Source of the DNA: Lutjanus erythropterus
Taxonomy: Eukaryota > Chordata > Actinopteri > Lutjaniformes > Lutjanidae
DNA length: 64,000 nucleotides
Direction: 5' to 3'
Assembly: GCA_020091685.1 (NCBI GenBank)
Contig: CM034613.1
Span: 16,822,932 to 16,886,931 of the forward strand
Shown in pieces: positions 23,533 to 38,000 of the stretch. The position numbers were made by a program, and so were the translations under genes. Position 1 is the first letter of the stretch, and each line of letters opens with the position of its first letter. A model generated the notes under the pieces. The model was not told where the DNA came from and ran no database searches. It saw only the letters and a program-made list of their open reading frames with translations.

Positions 23533-26041
23533 TCACTCGACCCGGATGAGCAGTCCGTAGAGGAGCGTGCCGCCCTGCTCCTTCGTGATCCACTCGATCT
23601 CTGAGTTGCTGAAGCGAGGGTCCAGGGGCTCGCTGTGGCCGAGCGTCTGCGGTCCCACCTTGTAGGAGCCCGGACGCACGCACACCTGGAATCCCACCTG
23701 AGCCTGGTGGCAGCGGTGAGAGCGGGGGTCCTGAAATCTGGACGAGGAGAAGAAGAAACATCAGTAAGTGATTTCCCCCTCATTTCCTGTTGGCTCTCCA
23801 CTCCACTCCACAAAACTAGAGACATTTATTATCATAAATGACAAAGAAAAGCTGGAAATTCTTATATTTCAGAAGCTGGACACTTTGCTTTAAAGATGAC
23901 CAAAGCAATTAATAGAATATCAAAACAGTTGGCATCTTATTTTCTTTCGATCGACTAATTTAGGCCCTTTAAGAACCTCAATCAGGCCCTTTGATCTTTT
24001 ATAAATACGAAATAAAATATATAATTTTGATTTTATCTAAATAACCTGCTAACATTATAATTTAATGGAAGCTTACATTGTTTATTAGAGGACCATCATT
24101 TAAAAGTTTAAGTTTTAATATTGTGTTTATTAAAATAAGAAGCTCCTTCTAATCTAGGATTACAAAGGTGTTTTGTTTTTTTCTTTACTTTTGTACAGTT
24201 TCTCCAGTTAAAGTTTCTTTCCCAGTTGTGAAAGCTAATTAGGTGGAGAAAAAAATAAATTAATTTAAAAAGTTATCTTTACATCTGACTCCTTGACCTG
24301 AACTGACTGATTCACTGACTGGTTATTTCAGTTCTAGTATCTAATAATGTACCAGTGATTTTCTGAAGCAGGTGGACTTACTGCACTTTGGGGGCAAAGA
24401 TCTCCATGCCGGAGTAGCGCATCGTCGGGGAGAGCCGCACTCTGGGAACCTCCCTGCCGGGGGCGCTGTTCTCCTCTGGCTCGCTGTAGCCATTAGGCCC
24501 CTCCGCCTTCACCGGGGACACTGAAAAGATGGACGACGTCCCTGCAACAACAAAATGTCATTTTAAAGGGATTTTTGAGGACAAACCACGCGGTCTATCT
24601 GAAGCCTTCTATTTATCATGTAGCATTATTTGTTTATTTAACTGTTCTTAACAACACTGTATACTGAGATATTGAGTATAAATATAGAACAACTTGAAAA
24701 TTATCACAGAGATCCTAGGAGATCTGTTGTACAAAAATACAGTATATAATAGATTTATTTTAAATTTGCCTATGTGGAGATGAATAGAATATGCTGTACT
24801 GAGGAAAAAGTAATAACAGGTGTAGGTCTGTGTTTCAACAAAGGAAAATAAGAAAAAAATATACAAATAAAAACTCCTGTTTTAGACAACCTTTGTGGCC
24901 ACTTGAGTATACATTTCTGAGTTTTATGAAATGCACTTGAATGCATCATGAAGTTCCTGTTGACACCCACATGCTTTGCCATACAAAGCCATGCAGATTT
25001 CAGAGTTTACCAAGGTGCACCTGAATGCACCACAAAGTCCCTGTCTTGGTGTAGAGGTCAGAAACTGCAGATCCATAAATGACACCAAAATGTGGTCAGG
25101 ACTCTCAAGACAGGCTTCCAAGATTTACTCAAACAGACAATCTACCCATATTAGGTACGTGTAAATTTCACAGCATGCCACTAATTCACCTGATTGATCT
25201 GATCGGCCTTTATAGAGACCACTGATCCAACTATTTGGAACGAGTATTAGCCAATAAATCAGTCAGAGCATCCTTTATGATATTTACAGTTCAAGTCTGA
25301 TGCTCTTAGTTTTAGAAGCTTCTCTTTTCTTTCATTATGAAAAAGTCAGCTTCAAGGTGAGAATCTAAGCCATTTCCTCTAAGAGGAAAACAACAAATTC
25401 CTGTGGAAGAAGCTCCTTAAATCTCAGTGTTTCAGAATGTGTCAGTCATTTTCCTACCAGGCAGCAGCTGGCTGTGGTCCAGCGTGCGTCGCAGGGCTCC
25501 TACACTGGTGCCGTGGTACGCGATGTGCCACTTCTTCAGTGCATTAGAAACCTCACAGTGGGGCTTGATCCTGCACACAGAGGATACATGCACTTATTAA
25601 CACACATATAACCATAAGAGGATCAATAGATGCTCATAAGCACAGACTGATTGGTTCAGTGCTTCACTGCTCTGTCATGTATGTGACTGAGCGGTCGTTC
25701 TCTCACCTGAGGGCGAAGCGGCACCACCCAAAGGGCAGGGCGTAGTCGCGGGGCGGCTCTCCTCTCTTGTAATACGCCTCGTCGCCCCGCAGCTTGTGGC
25801 AGGACTCACAGTAACACAGGTTGTACTTTGCGTCTTCATTAAAGTAGCCATCTTGAAGACAGAGATCATTGTTGTTAATGTGAATTTAGATGTGAGACAG
25901 AGATCACGGCGGACGGGCTGGAGTAAAACTCACCTGGTAACGTGAGCAGGTCTTTGAAGCGTGAACACAGCGCCTGGTACTCGCAGGTCTTGTTGGGGTT
26001 GACCTCTGGAGGCGGCGTCCAGCACACACTCTCTTTGATTC
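23533..26041 (-). CDS. neurl4: neurl4 exons 25-29: C-terminal cysteine-containing and HG-motif region
   Basis: Exons 26041-25934, 25851-25707, 25570-25458, 24541-24382 and 23737-23533. Visible motifs in order: a Cys-rich part ([40 protein letters not shown]), then [19 protein letters not shown], then [19 protein letters not shown], and the end [18 protein letters not shown] to LIRVE with TGA at 23535-23533. The region is well conserved with human NEURL4. The AYHGT / SPTMRY / [10 protein letters not shown] series resembles a divergent ADP-ribosyltransferase-like fold; that is inference only. Confidence 0.94.
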
Positions 26042-29000
26042 CTGGAAAAAACACAGCGGCAAACAAATACACACAGTGACTTAAAAGACTGAACGGAACA
26101 GAAATGAAAAGATTAAAAAACAGTAACGATCGGCTTCTTACCGTCAACCATGTCTGCCTTCTCCATGTCGCCCTGACAACGGGTCTCGCCGTTCTCTCCG
26201 CCTACAGCTGGCACGTTGTTTGTCACTATAGTAACCTGCCATGACGACACAACATTGATCAGATTATTTTGGGATTTAGTTCATGGTGCTAAAAAAAAAA
26301 CTTCTTAATTGATTACTAAATGACACCAGAATGAACCAGGACAAACTGACTGTGTCTGCAGCACTGACCTGTTCACACTGGCCGTAGAGGTCGATGAACG
26401 GGTAGCAGGGCGAAGGAATATCTTGCGCCGCCACACCCTGGTCCATACCGTTGACATAAAGGTGGAGACAACTGTTGGCGTCTACCAGCAGACCCAACAC
26501 CGTCCCCTCTGGACAAGTGTCCAGATTAGGACCATAGTTCTCACATATCTGTGGAGAAAAAAGTGATTAGCAGAAAGAAAAAAAGGTGTTGTTTGAACAG
26601 GAGAGACAAAAGGACAGGTGATGGTGAAAGAAATGAAAATGGAGGAAAGGAGAGCAGGAGAAAAATGAGCAAAGATCAATCAGACAATGAGGCCGATGTC
26701 AGAGAGACAAAAATCAATTCAACTCGAGAGAACGATTATGTGTTTAACTGTGTGTGTGTGTGTTTACCTTTAGGGAGTTGTGGAAGACGGAGTCTCTCTG
26801 CAGCAGCCAGGCCGAGCGTTTCAGACAACACGCTGTGGAGGGGAAGTTGAGACGATCGGGGGAGTGGCCTATCACTCCTAACGACAGCGACGACGTCCAT
26901 GACGGGTTCAGACGATCGATCTGAAACTGGTGACCAAAGATCACAGCTTAAAATACCGTGTCATTGTATTGTTGTTGTATTTGCTTTATACTGTACATTT
27001 TTACTAGTAAATTAACAGAGAAACAAACTAAAATGATCTCTGATCCATATTATAATATCATCATAAAAATAATCTCATCATTATTTTACTATTATTTCTA
27101 CTCTGCATGTACAACCCCAATTCCCCCCAGTGTCTAAACTTTGTTTGGAATCAGAGTTGTTTAATGAAACACACTCTGAAAAGGTAAACTAAAAAGGTAT
27201 TTTTACTTTTACTGTAAAAAGGTAAATGTAATAATTCATCATATATAGTTTAGGCTATATGATGGTATATAACTGTGTATTTTTAGTGTATTCATTAACA
27301 TGAAGCATTATGTCAGGCCTTTTATTTTAAGATGAGTTATTCAAATTAAGGAAATGAACCTGAATCGCAGCCACCTGAACCAGATACAGACACCAAACTG
27401 TACAGGAAAGTTACCTGGAACAGCTGCTGGCGGGCGAGCGGCTGGGCGGTGACCAGCAGGCCCTGGTTGTAGCTGGAAACTCTGGCTGCCGTTAGGTTCT
27501 GATTGGACAGCTGGATGTTCTTGCCGTGGTTTTCCAGGAACGCCATGACGGTGGGCACCAGCGCGCACGGCTCACTCTCAACCTGGACAAGAGGTGACAC
27601 AAGGAGTCTGAGTATCGGGCTCTTTATTAAAGCGACAGCGCTCTTCTCTGTTCAGGCTCCTGCTACCTCTCTGACAGGGGTGCTGTCCTCCTCTCCTTCA
27701 CTGCAGCTGTCAGAGGAGAGAGACGGCGCCTTGACGCTTTCCATGTCCTCCATCAACGAAGAGCTCACGATGGACACGCCTGTTATCCTTCCGTACAGGT
27801 CCAACACTGCGTACACATTCTGCGAAGAGACAGAGAGAGAGAGAGATGTGCTGAGTGGCAGCATGGAGCCAAGTAGCTGTGTACACTAGATGTGTGTGTG
27901 CGTGCTTATATGTGTGTGTACCTTGGCTACTGCAGTCGCTGCAGGTCCCATGTCCTCTCCATCGATGAAGATGTGCATGGTGTCGTCACTGCACCTCTTC
28001 ACACCCACACGGTTCCCAACCTGAGAACCAATCACACGCAGAGAAAATCAATCAACTAAAACCAATATCAGGGCAAATTCCTTCTCCTGACAGCAGAGAA
28101 CTGTTTTCTCAAGAAGAGCAAATATCTACTGACAAAATTATAACCCGTTATCACACATCACCTTTAGATCATCAACTGTAGTCAAAGTCAAGAGCAAAAT
28201 CTTTGAACCTGATGGATTAGAGATCAGAAGATATTCAGGAGTCTGTTACTGCTTTTAAGGCCTGTGTGTTTAAGGCCTTTGCTAGCTTAAGGTAACCGTA
28301 ACAAAAGATGGACTCATGGGAGTTGTTGTGTAATTGTAAGACAACCACCTCTGCCAAGTGTTAAAAAAAAAAAAGGAATTGACAAAATTATGGAAGTGGA
28401 TGTTCCGTCGGATCCGTTGTTATTTTTGTGAGGAAGTGTATCCGTAAAAGATATGCAGCACAGATCAGAGGTACATACTGGATACTTTTATCGATTGCCA
28501 AGAAAATGATGACGGTGAACTGGAAGGATACAAACCACACCAACTATATATCTCAGTGGGTGCAGAGACTGAAACTGGTTTACATAATGCAATGTAATGC
28601 CAGTCTGCAACTGAAAATAAACACTTCTATACAAAGTGAACTTGTGGTGCACTTTATCTGGGTGTTGTAATATGACTGTGTTATAAAAGTATACCACAGT
28701 TATGTTCCTCTGTAACTGACCCTGCTCTGCTGCAAATGCCCCCTTTGCAACTCAGTTTCTTATTTAATTGTTCTTATTTAATCTTTTTTCATGAGAATAA
28801 GACTCTTTTTCCAAGTTTATGAGACATAAAAATGTTTTTCTATCTACAATACCAAGTGATTGAGGGCTGTGTGATTGATTTCGTGATTTTGTTCTGCTAT
28901 GTTAAAAATAGGAAAACAAAGAGAAACTACATACAGAAAATCTCTCTTTGACCACCTTCCCTGCTCACTCTCTGATGCATCATCTTGTGTTTCCCCCGGG

Positions 29001-32000
29001 AGAAATGAGGTCACTGACAGGCCACCAAACGAAATGCACCGTCACCTTACATTGTTGCAAACAATTCTGCTAATGCAAGTACACAGCAAGATATTTTAAT
29101 GAGTAAATGTTACATATTATGCCTTTAAATAATGCTTTTGTGTTGCTTAACTACCACATTTCTCCCTGTGAAATGTTAAATATTAATTTGTTGTTTGGCC
29201 TGAACTGTGAGTGATCCCACTGTGACTGTAAGTGCTTCTCCTTATTTGCACAGAAGTTTTTTTAAATGCTTTGACAAAAAATAAGTGAGATAGTGATGGA
29301 TACAAATTTCTGTCAACTTCCTCTTCCAGACAGTGACAATGTGAAATCTAACCCTAACATCTTTAGTCCAAAGTCGCAAGGCTTTGAAGCAGCCTGCGGG
29401 GCTCTGTCAGTGAATCTGAGACAAAAGAAGAGATTATGAAGGGTGTGAAGGTCTTTGATATGACCTCTAACCAGATTTAACAGGTAGCCATGAACAGCTG
29501 CCAGAAACAGAGTGAAGTGATTCTCCTCACAGAGCAGGGAGGAGGTGCAGCAGCAGCAGCAGCAGCAGCAGCTTACCGTCAGCCGGTCCAGTGAGCAGCA
29601 GTAGTTCTGGCGCTGCAGCACGCCGTTGCGACGGACCTCAGAGCCGCAGAGCAGCCAGGTGACCTTGGTGCGGAGCTGCGGGAGGGAGGGGGAGAGCCCC
29701 GACAGCGGGCAGGATGGCAGCTCCGGGGGTGCCAGCGTGGTCAGACCGATGTGCAGTGAACCGCACCACTGCTCATCCACTTCATCAATCCTCACCTGCA
29801 GAGGGCACAGACACAGGAGTCATGAGGGAGCAGATACCAGCTAGTGGGGAAAACACAAACCGAGTCATTTTCATCTTTAATATGCACAGTAATAAAAAGG
29901 ATGAGTGCACATTATTTAAAAAAATTTTTCTTGTTCACCTCAAACAGCTCGTCTGCTTTCAGTTCCTTCGCACTGAACACGATGCCGTGAGCGTAACCTC
30001 CAACTCTGACAGCCTGGCAGCCCTCACCGAGCAGCACCACGTTCTTACCGTGTTTACTGTGGAGCCGATGAGCAACACCTGCTACTACACACACATATAC
30101 GCACACAAAAGAGAGAAGAAGAAAGGAGATCAAGAAAGAAATATGGAGATGAGGCTTTGAGGGCAACTGATGTGAGATATTTTTCATTTTTACTCCCTTT
30201 CTTCTCCTCTTCATCTTTACTTTTGAACAAATAAATACCAAAATTTATTTCATAAAGGGTGTCATAAGTCTCTCAATCTACGACTTCAATTTTACGGTCA
30301 CAATTCAATTCAGTTTACATGTTTACACTAACAACCATACCATCGTTAGACTGTTGAGTCTTGATTTAAAATCAAAAGAACATTAGTTTTATGCCCTGAC
30401 AACTCTCATTTACATTTTCAAATTCTTTAAAAAGATATAAAAGTGTTACTTTGTTTTCTTCGGACACAGACTGGACACGTACAAGTAGGCAGGGGTGGAG
30501 AGAGGAAAAAAAAAAATACTGTGAGAAGTGATGATCCTGATTTTGATTTCGATCCATTTTCAGTGTAGCTCATTTTAACTGTTTTTTTCAATTTAGAATT
30601 CAAATTGTGACACCCCTAATTTATACCAAAGATTTCTTTTAAATATTTCCTTAGAACTCAATACAACTAAATGTAAGATTTTAAACATTTAAAAAAAAAT
30701 CTTATGTTCACTGAAAAATTACCTACAAAACCTTTTACAGACTTTTCATTCTGATCTGAACATGACCATTTTTAAGGATTTTCCAGACCAGAGTATGGAC
30801 CCTGACATTTACCTGGTGAGTGGATGGGGAAGCTCTTCTCAGTGATGTTGCTGGTACAGAGGCTGTTGTCCAGTGGGCCTGAGGAGCTGGTGATGGACAC
30901 CTGAACACACTGACCATACAGGTCGATCACAGCGTACACCTCTGAGGCAGAGACAGACAGTCACAGATGAGGTAATGGGTCATGAAATGAAACACTCTTA
31001 ACTCAAGCTCAGTGGTATTTAAACCAAACATGGCTGTGGCCACGTTCTGATTTCACATTTCGGACTTTCGTTAACTCTTCCTGTACCTGGTGGCAAACCA
31101 GAGCAGGCAACGCCATGGTCCACACCGTTGATGTAGTAGTGGAGGTCGCCGCTGGCAGAGCGCATCATGCCAATCCGTGAGCCTGTGGTCAGGGAGTCCA
31201 GGTCACAACCATAGTTGTTGCGCATCGTATTACCATCCTGCATGATGGCTGTTCCACTGTGGAAAAAGAGGAGAACAAAAAAAGGATTTGAACTGAGGAT
31301 TTAAAACTCTATGTGTCTGGTTGTGGATTTAAGAATAATCTGTGATACAAATGTAAATAAAAGAGTTGCTCCATGAGCAAAACTAAAATTAAACTGAACT
31401 AAAATTGATCAACAGGTCTGTCAATGCAAAGTACTAAATAGCAACTAATACTAACTTCAACAAACTTATTCTGCTTTTAGGTTTGTAATAAATTCCTTTT
31501 TCATGTAGCTTTGTAGTAAAACCAAAACTCAGTAAATGAAAAATAAATAACAAGGAAAGTTTATATCTGTAACAGGGGTTTTCATTTTAGTGGTTCCAGA
31601 TGAGAAAGGTTAAGAATATAATTACAGCAATTACAGGCACCAAAATCGAGTACATCATAATAACGGCTAGGTTAAGAGGTCAAACAGCAAAATATAAATA
31701 TTTTGAGTCTTCAAAATCACATAACATTCTACCTGAGCATCCAGGTGTCATAGTCAATATCAGTCATCGTGTTGGGAAACTCGAGCTCATCTGGCCTGAT
31801 GGCCGTCACTCCTGCAGAGGACAAAAACCAGTGGTGATCACACATGAAATATATTAAAATATAATGCGCAACATGCTGTTGTAGAGACAGACGTGACGCA
31901 CCACAGAAAACACGAGCAGCTGGATTCAGAGCCGACACAACAGAAAGAGCTCACCTGCTTCTATTGAACCCGACCAGCGGTCCACCATCTTCTGAATAAC

Positions 32001-35000
32001 GATTTCAAACAGCTCTCCATCTCGAAGGCACCTACAGTACAAGGAGGTGAAAAGTTCAAACCCCGAAGCAGACCCATCACAACACAGTCTCTGAATGCTC
32101 AATTCCAGTTGTTATTACTTTATCTACACTGGATTAAGTGTCAAACTACAGTTAGAACTACAGATGGCAGAACTGATGTAGAAGCCGGCCGTTTATCAGA
32201 ATAAGTAGAGCAGACTTTACTGGCTACATCCGTGACCCATAGATGGATCAGAATCACTAAATGTTGTTTGGTCACCTGTTGGAAATGACAATGGCGTCGT
32301 TGAACTCGCTGCGACAGTTCTGACGCAGGGCGGTGCGCCCCCCGTTGGTGATGACGGCGTTGGTGCCGTGTAGATGGTGGAAAAGCAGGTCATTGGTTGC
32401 ACTGGCACCGCCTACTGAGCAGGGGCTCCCAGGGGACATGGCCGTGGGGGCTTCTGAGCTGTCCTCTGGGAGGCAGGGGGAGAAATTAAAATAGTTAGAA
32501 GCAGAATCTCTAGAGGTTATTTTAGGATATTCTCCATGTTTCTCTTCCTCCCCCTCTCACCCATGTCGTCAATGATAGTGGCCTGAGCAGCCTGGCCATA
32601 GAGGTCGACCACAGCGTAGACACTGGGAGGCACGTTCCAGGCTGCCGGGCCCTGAGCCACGCCGTTTACAAAGAAGTGGAGACTGCCATCTTCTTTCCGT
32701 ACCACACCTACTGTGTCACCAGCCTGAAAGACAGGGAAAAGGGTTTAATAACAGAATTAGAAGGTCAGGAGCATTATGGGAGGATGAATGAGGACAGAGG
32801 GTGACTGACTGTCAGCTGAGTAATAAAAAAGAAATCTCACTCACCTTGAGCCGGTCCAGGTTGTGTCCGTACTCATCCAGGATTGTTGTTCCGTTGTGCA
32901 TCACGCCGTTCCCTGTCATCATCCACGTCCCTGGAAAAACACCCAGCAAAGTTCTTTTTAGATTTTGTTCTCTGGTTGAAACAAAATTACACAGAAATGT
33001 AGTACTAATACAACTTCTACACCAATTGCTCCCAAACTGAGGGTGGGGACCCCATCTGGGGGTCATGAGACCTTCTTGATTTGAAGAGGGTTAAGAAAAA
33101 TGTTTTTTAAAAAGTCCTAAATCTCAGTATTTCATTAATTCCTGTGAAGGGTTAGGGTTAGGATTATTATTTAAGATAATCATTTACATCCCTAACCATT
33201 AATCACTGTTAAGATTTTAACTGATTAAAAATGTATTAACCTACATGTTTTGTGTATCGTTTCTCCAGAGCTCACCGGTTTTCTTATGATTTGGTTTGGT
33301 CTGCCTTGTTGGTCTGGAAACAGCAGTACAACTGTTTTGAGTGAGAGCCCTATTGTTTTATTATTCTGTTTATTTAAATTGTTTGTGCTTCATGAATTAA
33401 TGTTAATATGATCTGAAATATCCATAACATATGTCATTTATTCAGCGGTCATCAGTTTATTCTTCATTTTACTGATAGAAAAGGAGACTTTTGAGTAAAA
33501 AGGTTGAGAATCGCCGCTCTACATAATCCATCCAGAATTCATCAGGTATCTCAGTATTTTGTATTTTACCTGAGCGCAGGTTGGTCATGGTGGAGGGCAG
33601 CTGCAGGTACGCAGGGTTGTGTGTTGTGACGCCAATTTCGATGGAGCCCGCCCACTTGTCCACCATCTTGTCAATGCGAACCTGGAACACCTCATTGGAG
33701 CGCAGCGGCCGGCTGCTCAGGACCACGCCATGGTTGAAATCATCAATCGCACTGTGGGAGCAGCGTTGTCAACTTGAGTGATCACTGAGACAATTTCTAC
33801 ATCCATGATTGTAAACTTTGGTATTTTTTCACAACTTAATACATTTATGAAAAACACTAACCAACCTAAATTAAAAATATCTGCATGCCACAGTACTTTT
33901 TGCCAGATACATTAATAAAAAAAAACTTTATCAGACAGTGTTGATAATCAATACAATGAGGGAGGTGGACTCACTATGGCCTCAGCGCTGTCCTGCCATC
34001 ACTGATGATAGCAGCTTTCTGGCCGCAGTTGGCGTGGAAGAGCAGCCGGTCGGGCGCCTCCGTCTCTGGAGTGAGGGAGGGAGCTGGTCTGGGTCGGCCG
34101 ACATCTGGCGATAGAGCCCTCATGATGGCGTTGTTGCGTCTGAGGCGGTCACTGTGGTTGTGGTTGTGGACGATGGTAACTTTGACGGCCATGCCGTAGA
34201 GGTCGACGACGCCGTAGACCACGCCGGGGGTCTGGGCTGCAGCAACGCCTGGGAAAAGAATACCAAGGTGGTTGAGAGAAGAGGACGAGGTTCTTCAATC
34301 ACACTTTCTTCCAAAGCAAACCTTCTCTGCTACTGTGTTTAATTATAAATTTAAGGACTGCAAATAGCTATGCATTTTTATTTAAATATAACAATGTCTA
34401 CAAGTATCACTCCTGTCAAATAAATTAATATAATAAAATATAAAAGGTAAAGAGCATCTTCAGTCACACCCTTGCTGTCCCTGCTAACTGTCTCCGCTTT
34501 TGTTCCATTTGGTGGGTTTGTACAAGTGTGTAACACTAACTTCTTCCTAACTTCAGATGACTGTGTAAATGATGCATGTATATGAGCATCATGAGTTCAA
34601 AGGATAACAAAAATGCAAAAAAAAAAAAGAAAAAAAAGACAAAACTGAACCTGACTGGTTGGGTGTTTTTCAATTACTTATTTGTAACCATCACCATCAC
34701 TCTGACCACCCACTTCCAGTCCACCCTCCCTCAGCAGTGGGCTTCATTTCCCCTCGTGAAAGGTCTTGACGTGTCTCACCTTGGTCGATACCATTGATGT
34801 AGAAATGGAGCGCTCCACTGGCTTTGCGCATCAACCCTATGTGATCTCCCTCCTAAACATGGATGAGAGGAGTGGCTGTAGATTATAAAAAAACAGACAC
34901 ACATGCACAGTAGGTAGTGAAATGACACGTGTGTGTGTGTGCGTGTGTATCATCACAAACCTGAAGTTCATCAAGGCTGAATTCACAGTATTCCCTGCGG

Positions 35001-38000
35001 GTTCCTTTCCCGTTGGTCAGTATCCCACAGCCACTCATCATGATTGTACCTGATATAAACAACCAGAATAAGGTCATTCACACTGAACAACGCCTGTTAT
35101 GTTTAATTGACTCAGTAGTGTCATTGTACGTGTGTGTGTGTTACCTGAGCGCAGATTGGTCATAGTTGCAGGATAGTCCAGGTTGTTGGGATTGTGTGTG
35201 GTCACGCCAATTTCTATTGAGCCCGACCATTTGTCCACTAGCTTATCAATACGGATCTGAAAGTATGACAGAAACACTTAAATATTTCTGCTACTGACAT
35301 TTTCTCGATTATTCATCAGCTCAAAAAAACAAAGCAAAAAAGGTCAACAACCTGCACACTTGTCCAATGTCTTTCTGGTGCATTTACAAACAGCACCAGA
35401 TCATCATCAATCACACTCATCCTTCCTTAACCACAGGCTTTATTTCAGGCAAAAGCATTAACTAATTTCTGGGTTTTACGACTCATTCCTGCAGCTATAA
35501 CTGGTTTATATTTCACTTTTCTTGTTTATGAATATTACTGTGTATGCACTGTTCCTGTGCAATGTCTGGAAAATGTTCTGCTGTAACAAGAATTTCCCAA
35601 TTAAACATCATAAAGTCCATCTGTATGAACGTACGTCCATCCATCCAGCCAGCCAGCTCAGTTAATGAACGGACGGAAAATGATGATGAAAAACATATAT
35701 GTCATTTATCAAGGAAATATTTGCAGGTTCCACCTTCTCACATGTGAGACTATGCTACTTTTCTTTGTGTTTAGATCCCAGCACAGAGTTGTGTGATTGT
35801 AAACACACCTCGAACATCTCGTTGTGTCGGAGCGGCCGGTTGGTCATCACGACGCCGTTGTTGAACTCATCCAGAGGTCTCCTCCGCTCCGCCGTCTTGT
35901 TGTTGTTGCTCAGTTTGATCAGTGTGCCACATTTCTCATGGAAGAGCAGTGCGTCATTGGTGGTCATCCCACCTGTCACAACCCCCAGTCCAGACCCTCC
36001 ATTACCAGCAGGACTGTTATTACTATTTCCACCCTCTCCACCAGCTCCTGCTCCTCCTGCTGCTGCTCCTCCCCCTCCTGTCCCTATTCCACTGTCGCTG
36101 TTAGCAGCACCTCCTCCTCCGCTGCTGCTGCAGCTGCTCCCCCTGTCATTTCTGGAAGAAGAGTCCGTTCCTGCATTTCCTCCTCCTCCGCTGGTGCCGT
36201 TGCCTCCACCTCCTGCTCCTCCTCCACCTCCACCATCTTCCCCTCCGCCCTCATCTTCAGAGCGATAAAAAGATACTATTGCGTTGTTGAACACGTCAAA
36301 GAGCTGGTGCTCTGTTAGAACTGAGGAGAGAGAAGAAGACGATTTGGTCAATACTGGTCACTCTGCACAGTGTTCAACAGCTGATGTGAGGAGGACTTCC
36401 TTACCCCCATCAGGCTCCAGGTTGTTGGGGAACTTGTCTGGTCTGCTGTGACTGCAGCTGAGCTCAGGCACTGACAGGGAGGAGAGGGACAGGGCTGAGA
36501 ACAAAAAAATCCCAGAATACAGGTTGGAAAACCACAAGAGAACCACAATGATAAATAAAGCTCAGTGTTGCCTGATTGGGCAGTTTTCCGCACACTTTGT
36601 TGTTGTTGTTTTTTTTTTTTGGGTTGCATTATGTGGGGTGAAATGAGCCAGAGGCAGGGTCTATGCTAGCTGGCAATATCTAAATTAAAAATAGCATATT
36701 TAAAAAAATATCTATTCATTACTGATGTTTACTGCATGTTGCACAAAGAGCTGAATTTAACAGTGAGGTTAATTGACATGTCTGGCCGAGCGGTGCTATC
36801 CACAGTACTAAAGGAATGTCGGACGATTTAATTCTGGCATGTTAAATTAGCATTTAACCTTTTGTTTTGTTATGTATAATCACATATCCTGTGTGTCCAG
36901 ATGAGGCTAAGACAAGGAATTGAACTTGACATAATAGGTTCAGTGCTGCTGGAATGCAGCAGTACAACGCTGCACCACTTTTTTTTTTTTTTTCTTAAAC
37001 CGAAGAGATAGAATATTCACAAAATCTGTTTTTTAAGCACTTGGAGATCAAATCACCATTCAAGCGTATGACCTTGTTTAGACAGAGCTTAGTTTTTGCA
37101 ATAAGAGACGTCTTTTTCCAGTGGTTTTGATGAGAAAGGTGTGATGCAGACTCACAGTCGCAGCAGAGAGAGAGACAGAGAGAGCAAGTGCTCATGTGGA
37201 CTGACCGCATTTGATGGTGTGGTCAGTCATAGTTAACTAATGTATGTAAATTTGCCACTGCAGGAACAGTGGTTGAATGACATGACATGAGCCACAATTT
37301 AAGCGTGCATGTGGATGCATGAGCATGTCATACAGGTGCCCCAGTACCTATGGTACACATAGCACTAAATGCTATTAAATAGCTATTTAAAATGTATGTC
37401 CGGCAGTTGTCGTATATGGCCAGATTTCTGTAATATTAACATAATATATTTAGAATTTGTATTCCTCGGTTATGCAAACACATCCAGTTATTCAGCACAT
37501 TTGATATGACATAATTTTATTCATCCTGCTGAGACGAGATATGAGTTACCATCACCACCACCCACCCCTGGCTTACCCAATAAACACATATGAGCTGTAG
37601 TGCTTTTGAAATTCTGTTTTTTCATTGTGTGTATTTCTCTTTCTTTCTTCTTTTTTCTCTTCCTTATCCCTCCCTCGTCCTGTGTGTGTGTGGTGGGGGG
37701 ATGGCGGCGGCATACTGTTGCAGTTGACCAAGAAATCATTGTTTTTGTTTTCAAAGCAGAGAGCAGAAATGGAAAATATTTTATTGACTGCATTGTATAA
37801 CATAGCCTCCCAAGAAAGTTGTTTTATTATTATGTCATCAAAAATGCGATGAGCCGCTATCCTGTTATTGCTGCTAATGTTTCTGAATTCATTTGTATTT
37901 TTTACTGTAGATAATATTCGGGCAGATTTTGAGCTGGCAACACTGGTCATAAAGAGCCCTTACCTTCCTCTCCATTCATCATTCCATTCATTGCTGCCAC

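Noticed and set aside
35699-36318. Long plus-strand frames rich in Pro/Leu/Ser opposite neurl4 exon 4
   Set aside because: They are the antisense of the Gly/Ser-rich linker; repeat composition alone keeps them open.
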